From the NCBI RefSeq assembly GCF_947631635.1, contig NZ_CANRMB010000006.1:1-64000 (forward strand): a stretch of DNA of 64,000 nucleotides. The letters are read 5' to 3'. The stretch is from an uncultured Dysosmobacter sp. (GTDB taxonomy: Bacteria > Bacillota > Clostridia > Oscillospirales > Oscillospiraceae). Shown piece by piece: positions 25,025 to 34,260 of the stretch. Each line of letters starts with the position of its first letter. The stretch's first letter is position 1. The notes beneath the pieces are model-generated. The model was not told the origin of the DNA, made no database searches, and saw nothing but the letters and a program-made list of their open reading frames with translations. Both the position numbers and the translations under genes were made by a program.

Positions 25025-26425
25025 TCAGAAGGGTCCCAGGTTGATGATCGTGCAGAATGCAACGACTGCGCAGCTAAAGACAGCCACAACGACGACCAGA
25101 GGCATGAAGAACTTGATCCACTTGTTGTAGGGAATTCCGGCCATTGCGAGACCCGCCATGCAAGCCGTGGGCCAAAGGCAATTCGTAAAGCCATCGCCCA
25201 ACTGGAATGCAATGACAGCGGTCTGGCGGGTAATGCCCAGCATATCTGCCAGCGGGGCGATCAGGGGCATCGTGACAGCTGCCTGACCGGAGCCGGAAGG
25301 AACCAGGAAGTTAAAGAAGAACTGGAAAATGTAGATGAAAACTGCCGCCAGCACTTTGGGCATGCCACCCAGCAATTGGAAAGCCGCATAAAGGATCGTA
25401 TCGACTACCATGCCGCCTTCCAGAATGATCAGGATGCCGCGGGCCATGCCAACCATCAGTGCGCCCATCAGCACGTTGTGGGCGCCCTGAACGAAACCGT
25501 CGGCAATGTCATTGAGGCTTTTTCCATCAATCAAGGCTACCACGATGGCCACTACCAGCAGATAACCGCCGATCTGGGAGCCATCCCACCAGCCCAGGAC
25601 GGTCAAACCATAGATTAGGCCGAGGAAGCCAATAACAGTTGCAGCAAGAACGACCTTTTTACGAGCGGTAAATGCAGGGAGGTTTTGGGGGACAGAGCCA
25701 GCCGAAGAAGCTTCACTTGCGTCACTGCTGTACATGAGACTGCGGGTAGGATCCTTGCTGATCTTTCGGGCATACAGAATGGTATAACCAACACCGAGGA
25801 TCATCAATACCGCATAGATAAACAGACGCATTCCCAGACCGGAATACAGCGGCAGTTCACAGATGCCCTGTGCAATACCGGCAGTCCAGTAGTTCATAGG
25901 TCCGGCAGTGAAACCCAGGATGTTGCCTAACATGCACATGGCATAGCCAACAATAGGATCATAACCCATCGTTTTGGCCACCAGGACAAATAGTGGGATA
26001 AAGGCGAAGCAGCTTTCAGAAATGCCGAGAAACGCACCCAACAGAGAGGTGATAAGGCTCATGGCAGGGATGATCAAAAGAGAGTATTTTCTCAGTTTGT
26101 CAACGGAGGCGTTCAGAGCAATTTCGAAAACCTGGGTGGAATTGATAATGCCGAATGCGGCGCCGTAGACCAGCACGATAGCGCCGACAGAAATGCTTTC
26201 AATGATGCCTTTGGGAATCGATTCAAAGATGCCAAAGAAAGAAACACCGTTCTGCTCTACATACTGGAAGGAATTGGGGTCTGTGACGGTACGGCCCGTG
26301 CTGGGATCGACCATGTCTGCATATTGTCCGGCAGGGATGACGTAGGTAAGAATTGCGGCAAAGACAATCATGATCATAATGACTACGATTGCATTTGGGG
26401 CTTTCATTTTGGAGGCCTTTTTCAT
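25025..26425 (-). CDS. YfcC/AbgT-like membrane transporter
   Basis: A 466-residue protein with about 12 membrane segments. After the first helix (IMIMIVFAAILTYVIPAGQYAD, a family hallmark) there is an extracellular loop, and later paired re-entrant-like motifs ISESCFAFIPLF and PSGSGQAAVTMPLIAPLAD. This is the YfcC family of the ion-transporter superfamily, implicated in uptake of amino acids, peptides or carboxylates. AGGAAGG precedes the ATG. It is followed by the M20 hydrolase gene, which suggests uptake of N-acyl amino acids, much as AbgT works with AbgAB for aminobenzoyl-glutamate. Confidence 0.82.
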   Translation of the reverse strand: MKKASKMKAPNAIVVIMIMIVFAAILTYVIPAGQYADMVDPSTGRTVTDPNSFQYVEQNGVSFFGIFESIPKGIIESISVGAIVLVYGAAFGIINSTQVFEIALNASVDKLRKYSLLIIPAMSLITSLLGAFLGISESCFAFIPLFVLVAKTMGYDPIVGYAMCMLGNILGFTAGPMNYWTAGIAQGICELPLYSGLGMRLFIYAVLMILGVGYTILYARKISKDPTRSLMYSSDASEASSAGSVPQNLPAFTARKKVVLAATVIGFLGLIYGLTVLGWWDGSQIGGYLLVVAIVVALIDGKSLNDIADGFVQGAHNVLMGALMVGMARGILIILEGGMVVDTILYAAFQLLGGMPKVLAAVFIYIFQFFFNFLVPSGSGQAAVTMPLIAPLADMLGITRQTAVIAFQLGDGFTNCLWPTACMAGLAMAGIPYNKWIKFFMPLVVVVAVFSCAVVAFCTIINLGPF

Positions 26426-26509
26426 TTGTACCTTCCTCTCTCTTCTTTTTTATTATCCAGATTATACATTTTACAGAGGGTTACAAGGTGGATTTTGCGT
26501 TTTTGCGTG

Positions 26510-27691
26510 TTACTTGAAGACTGCCAGCGCCTGCTCAAAGTCACGCACCAGGTCATCTGCGTCCTCAATGCCCACGGACACCCGGATCATGCCGGGGGTG
26601 ATGCCCATTTTGCGGCGGGTCTCGTCGGGTACGCCTGCGTGGGACGAGAGAACGGGGTAGCTCAAAGTGGTGTGCAGGCCGCCCAGAGTGGGGGCGTAGC
26701 GGGGGAATTTCAGCGCCAGCATGAACTGGTCGATCTTCTCCTTGTCCTCCTCCACAATGAAGCTCAGCATGGCGCAGTAGCCGTTTTTGCCGAACATGCT
26801 GTCCGCCAGTGCCTTCTGGGGATAGGTGGGCAGGCTGGGATGGTTGACCTTCTCCACACAGGGATGCTCGGAGAGCATCTTGGCCAGCTTCTCAGCTGTG
26901 TGCATCTGCTGGGGGACGCGGAGAGAGGCGGTCTTGATGCCCCGCTCAATTAGCCAGGAGCTGAAGGGATCGCCGGGGGTGCCCAGCAGCATGGCCACCG
27001 ACTGGATCTTGTCGCACAGGGCCTGGGTGGTGGTCACGGCGCCGCCCACGGCGTCGCTGTGGCCGTTGAGGAATTTGGTGAGGCTGTTGACCACAATGTC
27101 CGCGCCGAAGTCAATGGGACGGATGGCGATGGGAGAGGTGAAGGTGTTGTCCACCATCAGCAGCGCGCCGTTTTGATGGGCGAGCGCAGACACCGCACGC
27201 AGGTCCACCAGCGTCAGCGTGGGATTGGAGAACACCTCGGAGTAGATCAGCTTGGTGTTGGGCCGCACGGCCTTGGCGATGTCCTCTGTGTTCTGATAGT
27301 CCACGAAGGTCACCTCCACCCCGCACTTTTTCAAGATCTGGGTCATGACGCAGAAGGTCTCGCCGTAGATGTTGGCGTTGCAGATCACATGGTCGCCGGG
27401 CTCCAGCAGCGCCATCAGGGTCGTGGTGATGGCGCCCATGCCGGAGGAAAAGACCAGGGACTCCTCGCCGCCCTCCAGGCAGGAGATGACCTCTCCCAGG
27501 GCGGTGCGGTTGGGGTTGCGGGTGCGGATGTAAGTATAGCCTTTGCTGTCATAGGTGTCCTGCACCTCCTGAAATCCCTTCATGGTGAAGGCGGTGGTCA
27601 GGAAGCAGGGAATGGTCTCCGGGTGCATCCCGAAGCCGGGAAGATGGTCGCCCTTATACAGGGCTTCTGTTGCAACTGAGTAGTCAGGCAT
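26510..27691 (-). CDS. Methionine gamma-lyase / cystathionine gamma-synthase-like PLP enzyme
   Basis: A 393-residue Cys/Met-metabolism PLP enzyme (fold type I). The landmarks are IPCFLTTAFTMKGFQEVQ, YIRTRNPNRTALG with the substrate Tyr/Arg, FSSGMGAITTTLMALLEPGDH, the PLP Asp-binding region LLMVDNTFTSP, and SLTKFLNGHSDAVGG with the Schiff-base Lys. The start at 27691 has AGGAG 7 nt upstream; the longer frame lacks homology. It could release methanethiol or H2S from sulfur amino acids or act in transsulfuration; sequence alone does not decide. It is higher in GC than its neighbours to the left. Confidence 0.85.
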   Translation of the reverse strand: MPDYSVATEALYKGDHLPGFGMHPETIPCFLTTAFTMKGFQEVQDTYDSKGYTYIRTRNPNRTALGEVISCLEGGEESLVFSSGMGAITTTLMALLEPGDHVICNANIYGETFCVMTQILKKCGVEVTFVDYQNTEDIAKAVRPNTKLIYSEVFSNPTLTLVDLRAVSALAHQNGALLMVDNTFTSPIAIRPIDFGADIVVNSLTKFLNGHSDAVGGAVTTTQALCDKIQSVAMLLGTPGDPFSSWLIERGIKTASLRVPQQMHTAEKLAKMLSEHPCVEKVNHPSLPTYPQKALADSMFGKNGYCAMLSFIVEEDKEKIDQFMLALKFPRYAPTLGGLHTTLSYPVLSSHAGVPDETRRKMGITPGMIRVSVGIEDADDLVRDFEQALAVFK

Positions 27692-27825
27692 ATGATTTCT
27701 CCTATTTCTTTGCATTGATATGCGGGTCGAAAAATGCTCCTCCCTTCCTTTGTAAATATACAAGTATACAAGTTTTCCGCGAAAGATATTTGTGTTTCCT
27801 CTCCCAAAATCATACGATGACGTTT

Positions 27826-27944
27826 TAGTGCACTATAAGGTCAATCTAAATTTCTCTGGCAGAATTGACAAAATTCGGCCTCTTGACTCCGCCAATTCCC
27901 ACAATTTTTTGAAAATTGTGCCCACCAAACCTTATAGTGCAGTA
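27826..27944. repeat. Inverted repeat pair enclosing a small hairpin
   Basis: TAGTGCACTATAAGGT at 27826-27841 is matched in inverted orientation at 27929-27944 with one mismatch. Between them is a smaller hairpin (ACAATTTT/AAAATTGT near 27900-27919). The ~120-bp unit looks like a MITE-like element or a regulatory region upstream of the PLP enzyme gene. Confidence 0.55.
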
Positions 27945-28026
27945 TAGACTTTTAAAAAAATTTCAACCATTTTGCACAAAATTTCCTGCTGTTTTTTGCT
28001 TTTGCCACAGGGAGAGGAGGATGGGA

Positions 28027-28086
28027 ATGAAGAAACGCTATACGGTGGGCGAGGCAGCCACGCTGCTGAACATGTCGCCGCAGGCC
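28027..28086 (+). pseudogene. N-terminal fragment of a MerR-type regulator
   Basis: Shortly after GGAGAGGAGG the frame encodes MKKRYTVGEAATLLNMSPQA, the first half of a MerR winged helix. It then loses similarity, becoming unrelated sequence by ~28090. It is a truncated relic. The following 28090-28600 contains only short unrecognised fragments, for example a frame with YRIFKKRK and EPHLWLKEDITALIG at 28450-28590, and no gene I can support. Confidence 0.5.
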
Positions 28087-28663
28087 GCCTTGGTGCCCTT
28101 CATGCATGTCACGTTCCGCAGATACTGCAGCAGGGCTTTCCACGCCTCATAGGCGGTGGTGATTTCTTCACCATAGACATGAAGGCCTCCTTTATAGCAA
28201 TGCCGTCTTGCCGGTGTGCCATCGGCCGACGTGTGTCATTTGAGCAGGATAATGTAAGTTTGTCAAACATATTGGACAGTGAAGTCAAGAGGAAAAAGCC
28301 AACGGGGAGGCCTTATAGGGAAGTTGTTGGAGCGGCGGACATGATGTGCCAGCTGACAAAATCGTTGACCGCTATGACAGAGGCTCAGAATTGGCACATG
28401 GACTGATCCCGGTTTGCGATGTATGCCACATATAGGATAACTCAGGAGATGCCCCCTATCGCATTTTCAAAAAGCGCAAAAGCCAATGCTGGTATTGCAC
28501 CGAACCGCATCTGTGGCTAAAGGAAGATATCACGGCGCTGATAGGCATTTCATATGCCGAAAGGGCAGCCCTGAACCAGAGAAAATAAGACCGTTCAACC
28601 AAACTGCCGGATTGGCCGGTTAAGGATACAGCATGTATCGTATCAAGCAGTTTCCGTGTGCAA

Positions 28664-28708
28664 CAAAAGTACGACACCAGTTAGATATTAACTGGTGTCG
28701 TACTTTTG
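28664..28708. repeat. Perfect 20-bp hairpin
   Basis: Arms 28664-28683 and 28689-28708 are exactly complementary with loop GATAT. The left foot ends in AAAA and the right foot in TTTTG, so it could terminate transcription in both directions. It lies about 50 bp before the tRNA 3'-end copy. Confidence 0.7.
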
Positions 28709-28759
28709 CCGTATAAGAAAAGCTCACAAATCAAGTAATTCCAGGGGCTTCAAGGGGCG

Positions 28760-28787
28760 ACAGGTTGGAGTCCTGTATCGTCCACCA
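28760..28787 (+). repeat. 28-nt copy of the tRNA-Val 3' end (putative att site)
   Basis: Matches 8568-8595 (T-arm, acceptor and CCA of tRNA-Val) at 27 of 28 positions, in the same orientation. Downstream, AGAGCCGCAAGGCTTTG at 28811-28827 also matches the tRNA terminator core at 8608-8624. The rest of the tRNA is absent. This is what integration at a tRNA 3' end leaves behind; a deleted second tRNA-Val gene is the alternative. Confidence 0.75.
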
Positions 28788-28916
28788 CCTGGAAATCCAG
28801 GGGAAGCCCCAGAGCCGCAAGGCTTTGGGACTTTATTTTTGCGGGGCGAATCATACAAAGCTATGCAAAGAATTGCGGAATCATGCAATGCTTTGCGGTT
28901 AAATTTCAGGTTCAAT

Positions 28917-28950
28917 AAGAGGGCGGCACTTTTTAGAGTGCCGCCCTCTT
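28917..28950. terminator. Terminator-like hairpin after the MacB-like operon
   Basis: A 14-bp perfect stem (28917-28930 with 28937-28950, loop TTTTAG) lies 66 bp beyond the permease stop on the minus strand. The T-tract is weak in both directions. 28951-29016 holds no other feature. Confidence 0.55.
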
Positions 28951-29016
28951 GTGCGTGGGTCTCGCATCCGGGCCGCCCTTTGCCCAGCCGGCGGATCTGC
29001 CGCCGGTTACAGGTTG

Positions 29017-31734
29017 TCAGCCCTCCGTCTCCCGCAGGCGCTCCACGATGGTAAAGCGGGCCGCGGAACGGTAGACCGCCAGAGGCACCAGCGCCCCCAG
29101 GATCAGGAACACCGGCAGCACCAGCAGCACCGGCAGGACGGTGAACCGGTAGGTGAAGAACCAGAACAGGCTGCTGACCATGTTCCCCGCCAGGGGTCCC
29201 AGCACCAGGCTCAACGCCAGGGAGAGGGCCATGGCCAGCAGGGTGTAGTACAACCCCTCACACACCAGCATGGTTTTCAGCTGCTTCCCCGTCATGCCCA
29301 CGGACTGGAGGACGGCAAACTCCCGCTTCCGGGTCAGGATGCCCGTCAGGACGGCGTTGACGAAGTTCAGCACGCCCACCAGGCCGATGATGAAGCTCAA
29401 GACCCCGCCCAGGGTGAGGAACATGCCTCTAAAGCCCTCGAACTCGTCCACGTAGGTCTGCCTGCTCTCATAGTTGTAGAGGGGCTGGACCGTCTCGGTG
29501 TACCCCGCCAGGAAGTCCTCCATAGCGGCGTTGGACTCCTCCGTGGTGTTGAAGGGGTAGATCATGACCATATCGGTGCCGGTGTCCCGCTGGAACTGCT
29601 CCGCCCCCAGGATATAGTCGTCGGCCCCTGTGACACCGTAGCGGAAGGAGATGGCGCTGGGTACCCCTACCAGGGCGCAGACGGTGTACTCCTTCTCCTC
29701 ATAGACCTTGGGGCGGCGTACGAAGGTGTCAGTCTCATCCCGGCTGTACCGGGCGTCCACTTCTTCCAGGGAAAGCTCTTCCCCGGTGTCCCTGTCGAGC
29801 CACGTCCACTCGGACACATAGCGCAAGGTCACGGCATCCCCCAGTCTGGCCCAGGCGCTTTTGGGCAGCAGGTTCCCGTAGTCGTCCACCCGGCCCACGG
29901 CGGCGATGGCGTTTTGCCTGGGGTCCTTCAGTGGCTCCAAGTCCCCCTCAATGACGGTCAACTTGCTGAGGGGGAAATCCTCCATGCCGTAGAGCAGGGC
30001 GTCCGCTGCCACCCGTCCGTCGGGCAGGTGCTCCGCGTAATCCACCTGGCTCTGGGCGGCCTCCTCGCCGTGTCCCATCCACGCCTGCTTCAGCCAGTCC
30101 TGGGCGACAAACTGCTGGACGTTCCAGGTCAGGGCGTACACCCGCCCGCTCTCGGTGATGCCGCCCTGGGCCTCAATGTCGGCAATGACCTCCTCCGGCA
30201 CGGCGTTGTCGGCGGAGCGGAAGTTGCCGCTGCCCGCCACGAACTGGTCCGCGTGGCCCACGATGAAATCCGTGCAGACGAAGCTGGCCAGATACTTGTC
30301 CATGTCGAAGCCGCCGGTGAAGGTGCACGTCAGGGTCATCAGCACCACCGCCAGGGTCAGGGACACCACGGTGACCGCCGTCTTGCCCCGGCTTCGGCCC
30401 AGGTTGGCCCAGGCCATTTTCGGCAGGGACGCGCCGCTGGCCGCCCCTCTCACGGCCCGCTTCCCCTTCTTTCTTCCCGATGTCTGGCCGCCCTCGGTGC
30501 AGCGGACGGCCTCCACCGGGGAGACCTTCGCCGCCAGCCGTCCGGGACGCCGGCAGGAGAGGAACACCGTCGCCAGGGAGAACAGCGCCGCGCCGAGAAA
30601 GATCCAGGGGTTGAAGGAGACGAAGGCGCGTTTATAGTTGAGCTGGGCCATGATGACGGGGGTCAGGCCGTTGCCGATCACAAAGCCCAGGAGCAGGCCC
30701 AGAGGGATGCCGATGCAGCTCAGCAGCAGGGCCTGCTGGCGGATGACGCGCTTGAGCTGCCGCCCCGTGGTGCCGATGGTTTTCAGGAGGCCGTAAAACC
30801 GGATGTCGTTGGTGACGGAGATCTGGAACACGTTGTAGATGATGAGATACCCGGTGAAGATGATGAGCAGCAGAATGGCGGCGATGGCGATGACCGTTTC
30901 CGGGTCAAAGCTGCTGGAGAACCGGGAGCCGGTGTGGGCCCAGCTGACGCCAATCTTCAGGTAATTGTCCTTTCCCGGCTCCTGGTTCTGATAGCCGTGG
31001 TTTTCCAGCACGGTCTCCAGGTTCTCCCGGATGTTCAGGGCGTTTTTGAACATCACGTCCAGGGTCCACTTGCCGGTTATGGTGGACAGGTTGGCCTCCG
31101 ACAGGGCAATCAGCTCCTGGGCGGCGGACTGGGGCAGGAGGACGTGGTTGGCGACGACGGCGCTGTCGTACTCCCACCAGCCGGAGAGGGTGAAGGTGCG
31201 CTCCACGATCTTCCCCGCGCCCACGTCGCAGTCGATGGTGATGGGCAGGGTGATTTTTGCCCCCACCTCCGGTTCCACGCCCAGGAGGGCCAGGATGTGG
31301 GTGTCGGTGGCCATCTCGTCGGTGCCCTCCCGTGGCAGGGTCCCCTCCACGGGGTCGCAGAAGAAGTGGGGCGCGCCGTGGGGCTCGATGTAGCTGACCT
31401 CCACGTGGGACTTGTTGAAGGGCGGCTCGGTGAGCATCCCCACAAACAGCCGGGCCCAGGAATCCTGCACCAGCGGGTCGGCCCGGAATTCCTCCGCCTG
31501 CTCCCAGGTGACCTCCTTGATGGCGCCGTGGCCGTCGCCGCCCATCTGGCGGAAGTTCTCCTGCTGGTAGGAGTAGTTGATGGAGGCGGCGATGGTGAAC
31601 AGAGATGTAAACAGAACCGTCGTCAGGGCGATGGCCAGCACCGCCACGATGTTTCGGGTGCGGGCCGCCTTCATGGAGCGGAAGCCCAGATGCCGGATGC
31701 ACTTGCCGTTGGAGACTTTGATCATGGCGCTCAC
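29017..31734 (-). CDS. FtsX-family ABC transporter permease
   Basis: A 905-residue membrane protein. One N-terminal TM helix (~residues 27-47, [22 protein letters not shown]) is followed by a ~220-residue extracytoplasmic domain. Then come three TM segments of a first FtsX domain (~265-385), a second TM and extracytoplasmic domain (~435-760), and a final FtsX domain with three helices. This duplicated layout is common in Firmicute MacB-like exporters linked to two-component systems. It starts inside the end of its ATPase gene (ATG/TGA overlap), so the two are translationally coupled. Likely roles are export or sensing of peptides or envelope-active antibiotics. Confidence 0.82.
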   Translation of the reverse strand: MSAMIKVSNGKCIRHLGFRSMKAARTRNIVAVLAIALTTVLFTSLFTIAASINYSYQQENFRQMGGDGHGAIKEVTWEQAEEFRADPLVQDSWARLFVGMLTEPPFNKSHVEVSYIEPHGAPHFFCDPVEGTLPREGTDEMATDTHILALLGVEPEVGAKITLPITIDCDVGAGKIVERTFTLSGWWEYDSAVVANHVLLPQSAAQELIALSEANLSTITGKWTLDVMFKNALNIRENLETVLENHGYQNQEPGKDNYLKIGVSWAHTGSRFSSSFDPETVIAIAAILLLIIFTGYLIIYNVFQISVTNDIRFYGLLKTIGTTGRQLKRVIRQQALLLSCIGIPLGLLLGFVIGNGLTPVIMAQLNYKRAFVSFNPWIFLGAALFSLATVFLSCRRPGRLAAKVSPVEAVRCTEGGQTSGRKKGKRAVRGAASGASLPKMAWANLGRSRGKTAVTVVSLTLAVVLMTLTCTFTGGFDMDKYLASFVCTDFIVGHADQFVAGSGNFRSADNAVPEEVIADIEAQGGITESGRVYALTWNVQQFVAQDWLKQAWMGHGEEAAQSQVDYAEHLPDGRVAADALLYGMEDFPLSKLTVIEGDLEPLKDPRQNAIAAVGRVDDYGNLLPKSAWARLGDAVTLRYVSEWTWLDRDTGEELSLEEVDARYSRDETDTFVRRPKVYEEKEYTVCALVGVPSAISFRYGVTGADDYILGAEQFQRDTGTDMVMIYPFNTTEESNAAMEDFLAGYTETVQPLYNYESRQTYVDEFEGFRGMFLTLGGVLSFIIGLVGVLNFVNAVLTGILTRKREFAVLQSVGMTGKQLKTMLVCEGLYYTLLAMALSLALSLVLGPLAGNMVSSLFWFFTYRFTVLPVLLVLPVFLILGALVPLAVYRSAARFTIVERLRETEG

Positions 31735-32402
31735 CCCCGGACCACGATCCGTCCATCCTCAATGCGGATGATGCGGTCGGCCATCTGGGCGATCTCCTCG
31801 TTGTGGGTGATCATCACGATGGTCTGGACGAACTTCTGGCTGGTGACCTTCAAAAGGCTCATGACGTCCTGGCTGGTCCTGCTGTCCAGGTTGCCGGTGG
31901 GCTCGTCGGCCAGGATGATGGCGGGCTTGGCCGCCAGGGCCCGGGCGATGGCCACCCGCTGCTGCTGGCCGCCGGAGAGGTTGTTGGGCAGGTTCTGGAG
32001 CTTGCTCTCCAGGCCCAGAGTTTCAATGATCCGGTCCACATAGGCCCGGTCCGGCTGGTTGCCGTCCAATTGGATGGGCAGGACGATGTTCTCGTACACG
32101 TTCAGCACCGGCACCAGGTTGTAGTTCTGGAACACAAAGCCGATCTTCCGCCGGCGGAAGATGGTCAGCGCCTCATCCTTCAGCTCCGACAGCTCCCTGC
32201 CGTCCACCGTCACGGTGCCGCCGGTGGGACGGTCCAGCCCGCCCAGCATGTGCAGCAGGGTGGACTTGCCGGAGCCGGAGGTGCCGACGACGGCGACGAA
32301 CTCGCCCTTCTCCACCGCCAGGTCCACGCCGTCCAGGGCATGGACCTCTGTGTCGCCTGAACCGTAGATCTTGCGCAGGTCTTTTGTCTCTAAAATGGCC
32401 AT
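31731..32402 (-). CDS. ABC transporter ATPase (MacB/LolD-type)
   Basis: A 223-residue ATPase. Walker A is GTSGSGKST, the Q-loop is [10 protein letters not shown], the signature is LSGGQQQR, Walker B is AIILADEPT, and the switch His is in MITHNEE. It has the typical MacB-type insert [17 protein letters not shown] sequence after the Q-loop. It pairs with the FtsX permease that overlaps its 3' end. It is the first gene after a hairpin-rich leader and lies downstream of an OmpR-type two-component system on the same strand, the usual arrangement for peptide-antibiotic resistance modules. Confidence 0.9.
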   Translation of the reverse strand: MAILETKDLRKIYGSGDTEVHALDGVDLAVEKGEFVAVVGTSGSGKSTLLHMLGGLDRPTGGTVTVDGRELSELKDEALTIFRRRKIGFVFQNYNLVPVLNVYENIVLPIQLDGNQPDRAYVDRIIETLGLESKLQNLPNNLSGGQQQRVAIARALAAKPAIILADEPTGNLDSRTSQDVMSLLKVTSQKFVQTIVMITHNEEIAQMADRIIRIEDGRIVVRG

Positions 32403-32424
32403 GGGATATTACCTCCAAGGAAAA

Positions 32425-32700
32425 GTCTGTATTGCCCTTTGGCAATACAGACCCCTGCATCGAAAAGAATTTCGATACAGGGGCAAGTTTTCAGAAGAGT
32501 TATCTTCTGAAAACTTATGATTGAAAACGAAAGACACCCTTCCTGGGTTTCTTTCGTAGCTATCTTCCTTCCCGGCATCGAATTCTTATACGGTTTTTTC
32601 AGGTTTGCATAGAGTCTGTATTGCCTTTTGACAATACAGACTCTATCACATGAATCTTTCCAGAATCTTTCTGAAATCTTACAGTTTTGAAAGATTTCCA
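32425..32700 (-). repeat. Cluster of hairpins in the ABC operon leader
   Basis: At least four hairpins fill the gap between the ABC ATPase start (32402) and the next gene (32778). They are GTCTGTATTGCC/GGCAATACAGAC at 32425-32452; a 14-pair stem with one mismatch at 32452-32483; a 14-bp stem at 32485-32516; and a 15-bp stem at 32609-32646 that repeats the CTGTATTG core of the first. A looser ACGAAAGA/TCTTTCGT stem lies at 32528-32558. They would form a long structured 5' leader, or be relics of small palindromic repeats. Confidence 0.65.
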
Positions 32701-32777
32701 TTCCGGCGGGTTGGAATTGGGCCACGGGTTGAATTTTGTCCTCTAAAAGGTGTTTGACACCTTGATAAACTGGGGCT

Positions 32778-33308
32778 TCATGTACGATAAACCAAAGAGT
32801 GAATGATTTGTTCTTTGGTCATACCGCCATATAGTTCTTTCAGGCATCCTCCCTCTGTAATCTCTTCCATGATTTTATCAGCTTCAATTTCAGCAGTTAC
32901 TTGTGTGTATTTCCCTTCATGGAAAATGATTTCTCCATTTTCCAACTCAATGATATCCTTGCAATATAACCGCCAATGTTCGATTGAGGGGTTCCATGCC
33001 ACACATTTATCATTCTCACGATTTCTTATTCTAAAGCAGGTGTCATATTGATCAGACTCCGCTGTTCTTCTCATCCACTCACCTAAACTTTCTGAAAACA
33101 AGTTGAACTCAACCGCGAATTTGTACTTTTCTAAAATCCTTATTAAGTCATTTAATTCATCTTGACTTTTTATATGCACCGCAAAATCCATATTGTTATT
33201 TTGGGGGTTGCTCAAAACCCTATCAATCTGTTTCAATGATTGTACCTCCACCAATATTTGCTGAGCTAAAGGTGAGGAAAGCATAGCATTATAAAGCGGC
33301 AAAATCAA
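32778..33308 (-). CDS. Hypothetical protein, AT-rich
   Basis: Up to 176 residues, soluble, acidic at the C-terminus. It contains CFRIRNRENDKCVAWNPSIEHWR and a basic-aromatic middle; no known motif. Base composition is much more AT-rich than the kinase gene before it and the ABC genes after it, which suggests recent acquisition. The start is uncertain: ATGs at residues 1, 9 and 40 are possible and none has a strong Shine-Dalgarno. It lies 30 bp after the kinase stop on the same strand. I do not recognise it. Confidence 0.5.
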   Translation of the reverse strand: MILPLYNAMLSSPLAQQILVEVQSLKQIDRVLSNPQNNNMDFAVHIKSQDELNDLIRILEKYKFAVEFNLFSESLGEWMRRTAESDQYDTCFRIRNRENDKCVAWNPSIEHWRLYCKDIIELENGEIIFHEGKYTQVTAEIEADKIMEEITEGGCLKELYGGMTKEQIIHSLVYRT

Positions 33309-33338
33309 TCATCGGAATAGCGGGGCGGACTGTGCGAC

Positions 33339-34259
33339 TTACCCCCTTGGCAGGTACAGAGAGAATTTGGCGCCCTTTCCCGGGCGGGAGGAGACCTTGA
33401 TATAGCCGCCCTGCCCCTCGGCGATCTGCCGGGCCAGATACAGCCCGATGCCCACGCCCTCCGCCTCCTGAGCGGCGGAGGCGCGGTAGAACCGCTGGAA
33501 GATTTTGGACTGCTCCGCCTCGGGGATGCCGGGGCCGGTGTCGGTGACATTGATGCGGCAGAACAGCTCGTAGGGGATGGCCTGGACGAGGATGCTGCCC
33601 CCGGCGGGGGTGTATTTCACCGCGTTGTCCAGCAGATTGCACACCGCTTCCGCCGTCCACTTGGCGTCAAAGACCGCCGTGGCGTCGGAGGGGACCAGCG
33701 TCAGGGAGACGTTTTTCGCCGCCGCCTTGGGGGCAAACTGCGCGGCGGCGTCCTCCAGCATGGGGGACAGGGGCCCGGCCTTTGGGTGAAAGGCCAGGAT
33801 GCCAGTCTCCAGCCGGGAGGTCTTGACCAGAGCCTCAATGAGGGATTGGAGCTTTTCCGCCTGTCCCTCCAGCGCCTGGACACAGGCGCGGCTGTCCGGC
33901 GGCAGGGCCTGCTCCTCCAACAGCTGGGCATACAGCAGGATGTTGGCGATGGGGGTCTTCGTCTGGTGGGAGATGTCGGCAATCAGGCTTTTGATCTTGT
34001 CTTTTTCCGCCGCCACGTTTTTGGCGGAGATGGCCGAGGCGGAGAGATAGTGGGCCAGCTTGGTCTCCACGGCGGAGAGGAGGCTTTCGTCAAAGGCCTC
34101 CTCGGAAAAAGTCCCCTGGATGGCCGTCTCCAACATCCGGTCCAGCCGCCTCATGACCCGCCGGGTGTGGAAGCGGCTCCATAAAATGGCTGCCGCGGCC
34201 GCGGCGACCGCCGTGATCGCCAGCGCCGCCGCGGGAACGCCCATATAGATCTTTGTCAT
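33339..34259 (-). CDS. Sensor histidine kinase (OmpR-system partner)
   Basis: A 306-residue kinase. A single N-terminal TM helix (~residues 7-27) with almost no extracellular part is followed by a short linker, the dimerisation helix with the phospho-acceptor His in DISHQTKTPIAN, the N-box NLLDNAVKYT, DTGPGIP, and the G-box GVGIGLYLARQI. The lack of an input domain fits kinases that sense through an ABC transporter. It starts 2 nt before the response regulator stop on the same strand, so the pair is co-translated. Confidence 0.88.
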   Translation of the reverse strand: MTKIYMGVPAAALAITAVAAAAAAILWSRFHTRRVMRRLDRMLETAIQGTFSEEAFDESLLSAVETKLAHYLSASAISAKNVAAEKDKIKSLIADISHQTKTPIANILLYAQLLEEQALPPDSRACVQALEGQAEKLQSLIEALVKTSRLETGILAFHPKAGPLSPMLEDAAAQFAPKAAAKNVSLTLVPSDATAVFDAKWTAEAVCNLLDNAVKYTPAGGSILVQAIPYELFCRINVTDTGPGIPEAEQSKIFQRFYRASAAQEAEGVGIGLYLARQIAEGQGGYIKVSSRPGKGAKFSLYLPRG

Positions 34260-34260
34260 C

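Noticed and set aside
28951-32043. 1030-residue plus-strand ORF
   Set aside because: It is the antisense shadow of the FtsX permease and ATPase genes; His/Gly/Gln-rich composition is typical of such GC-rich shadows.
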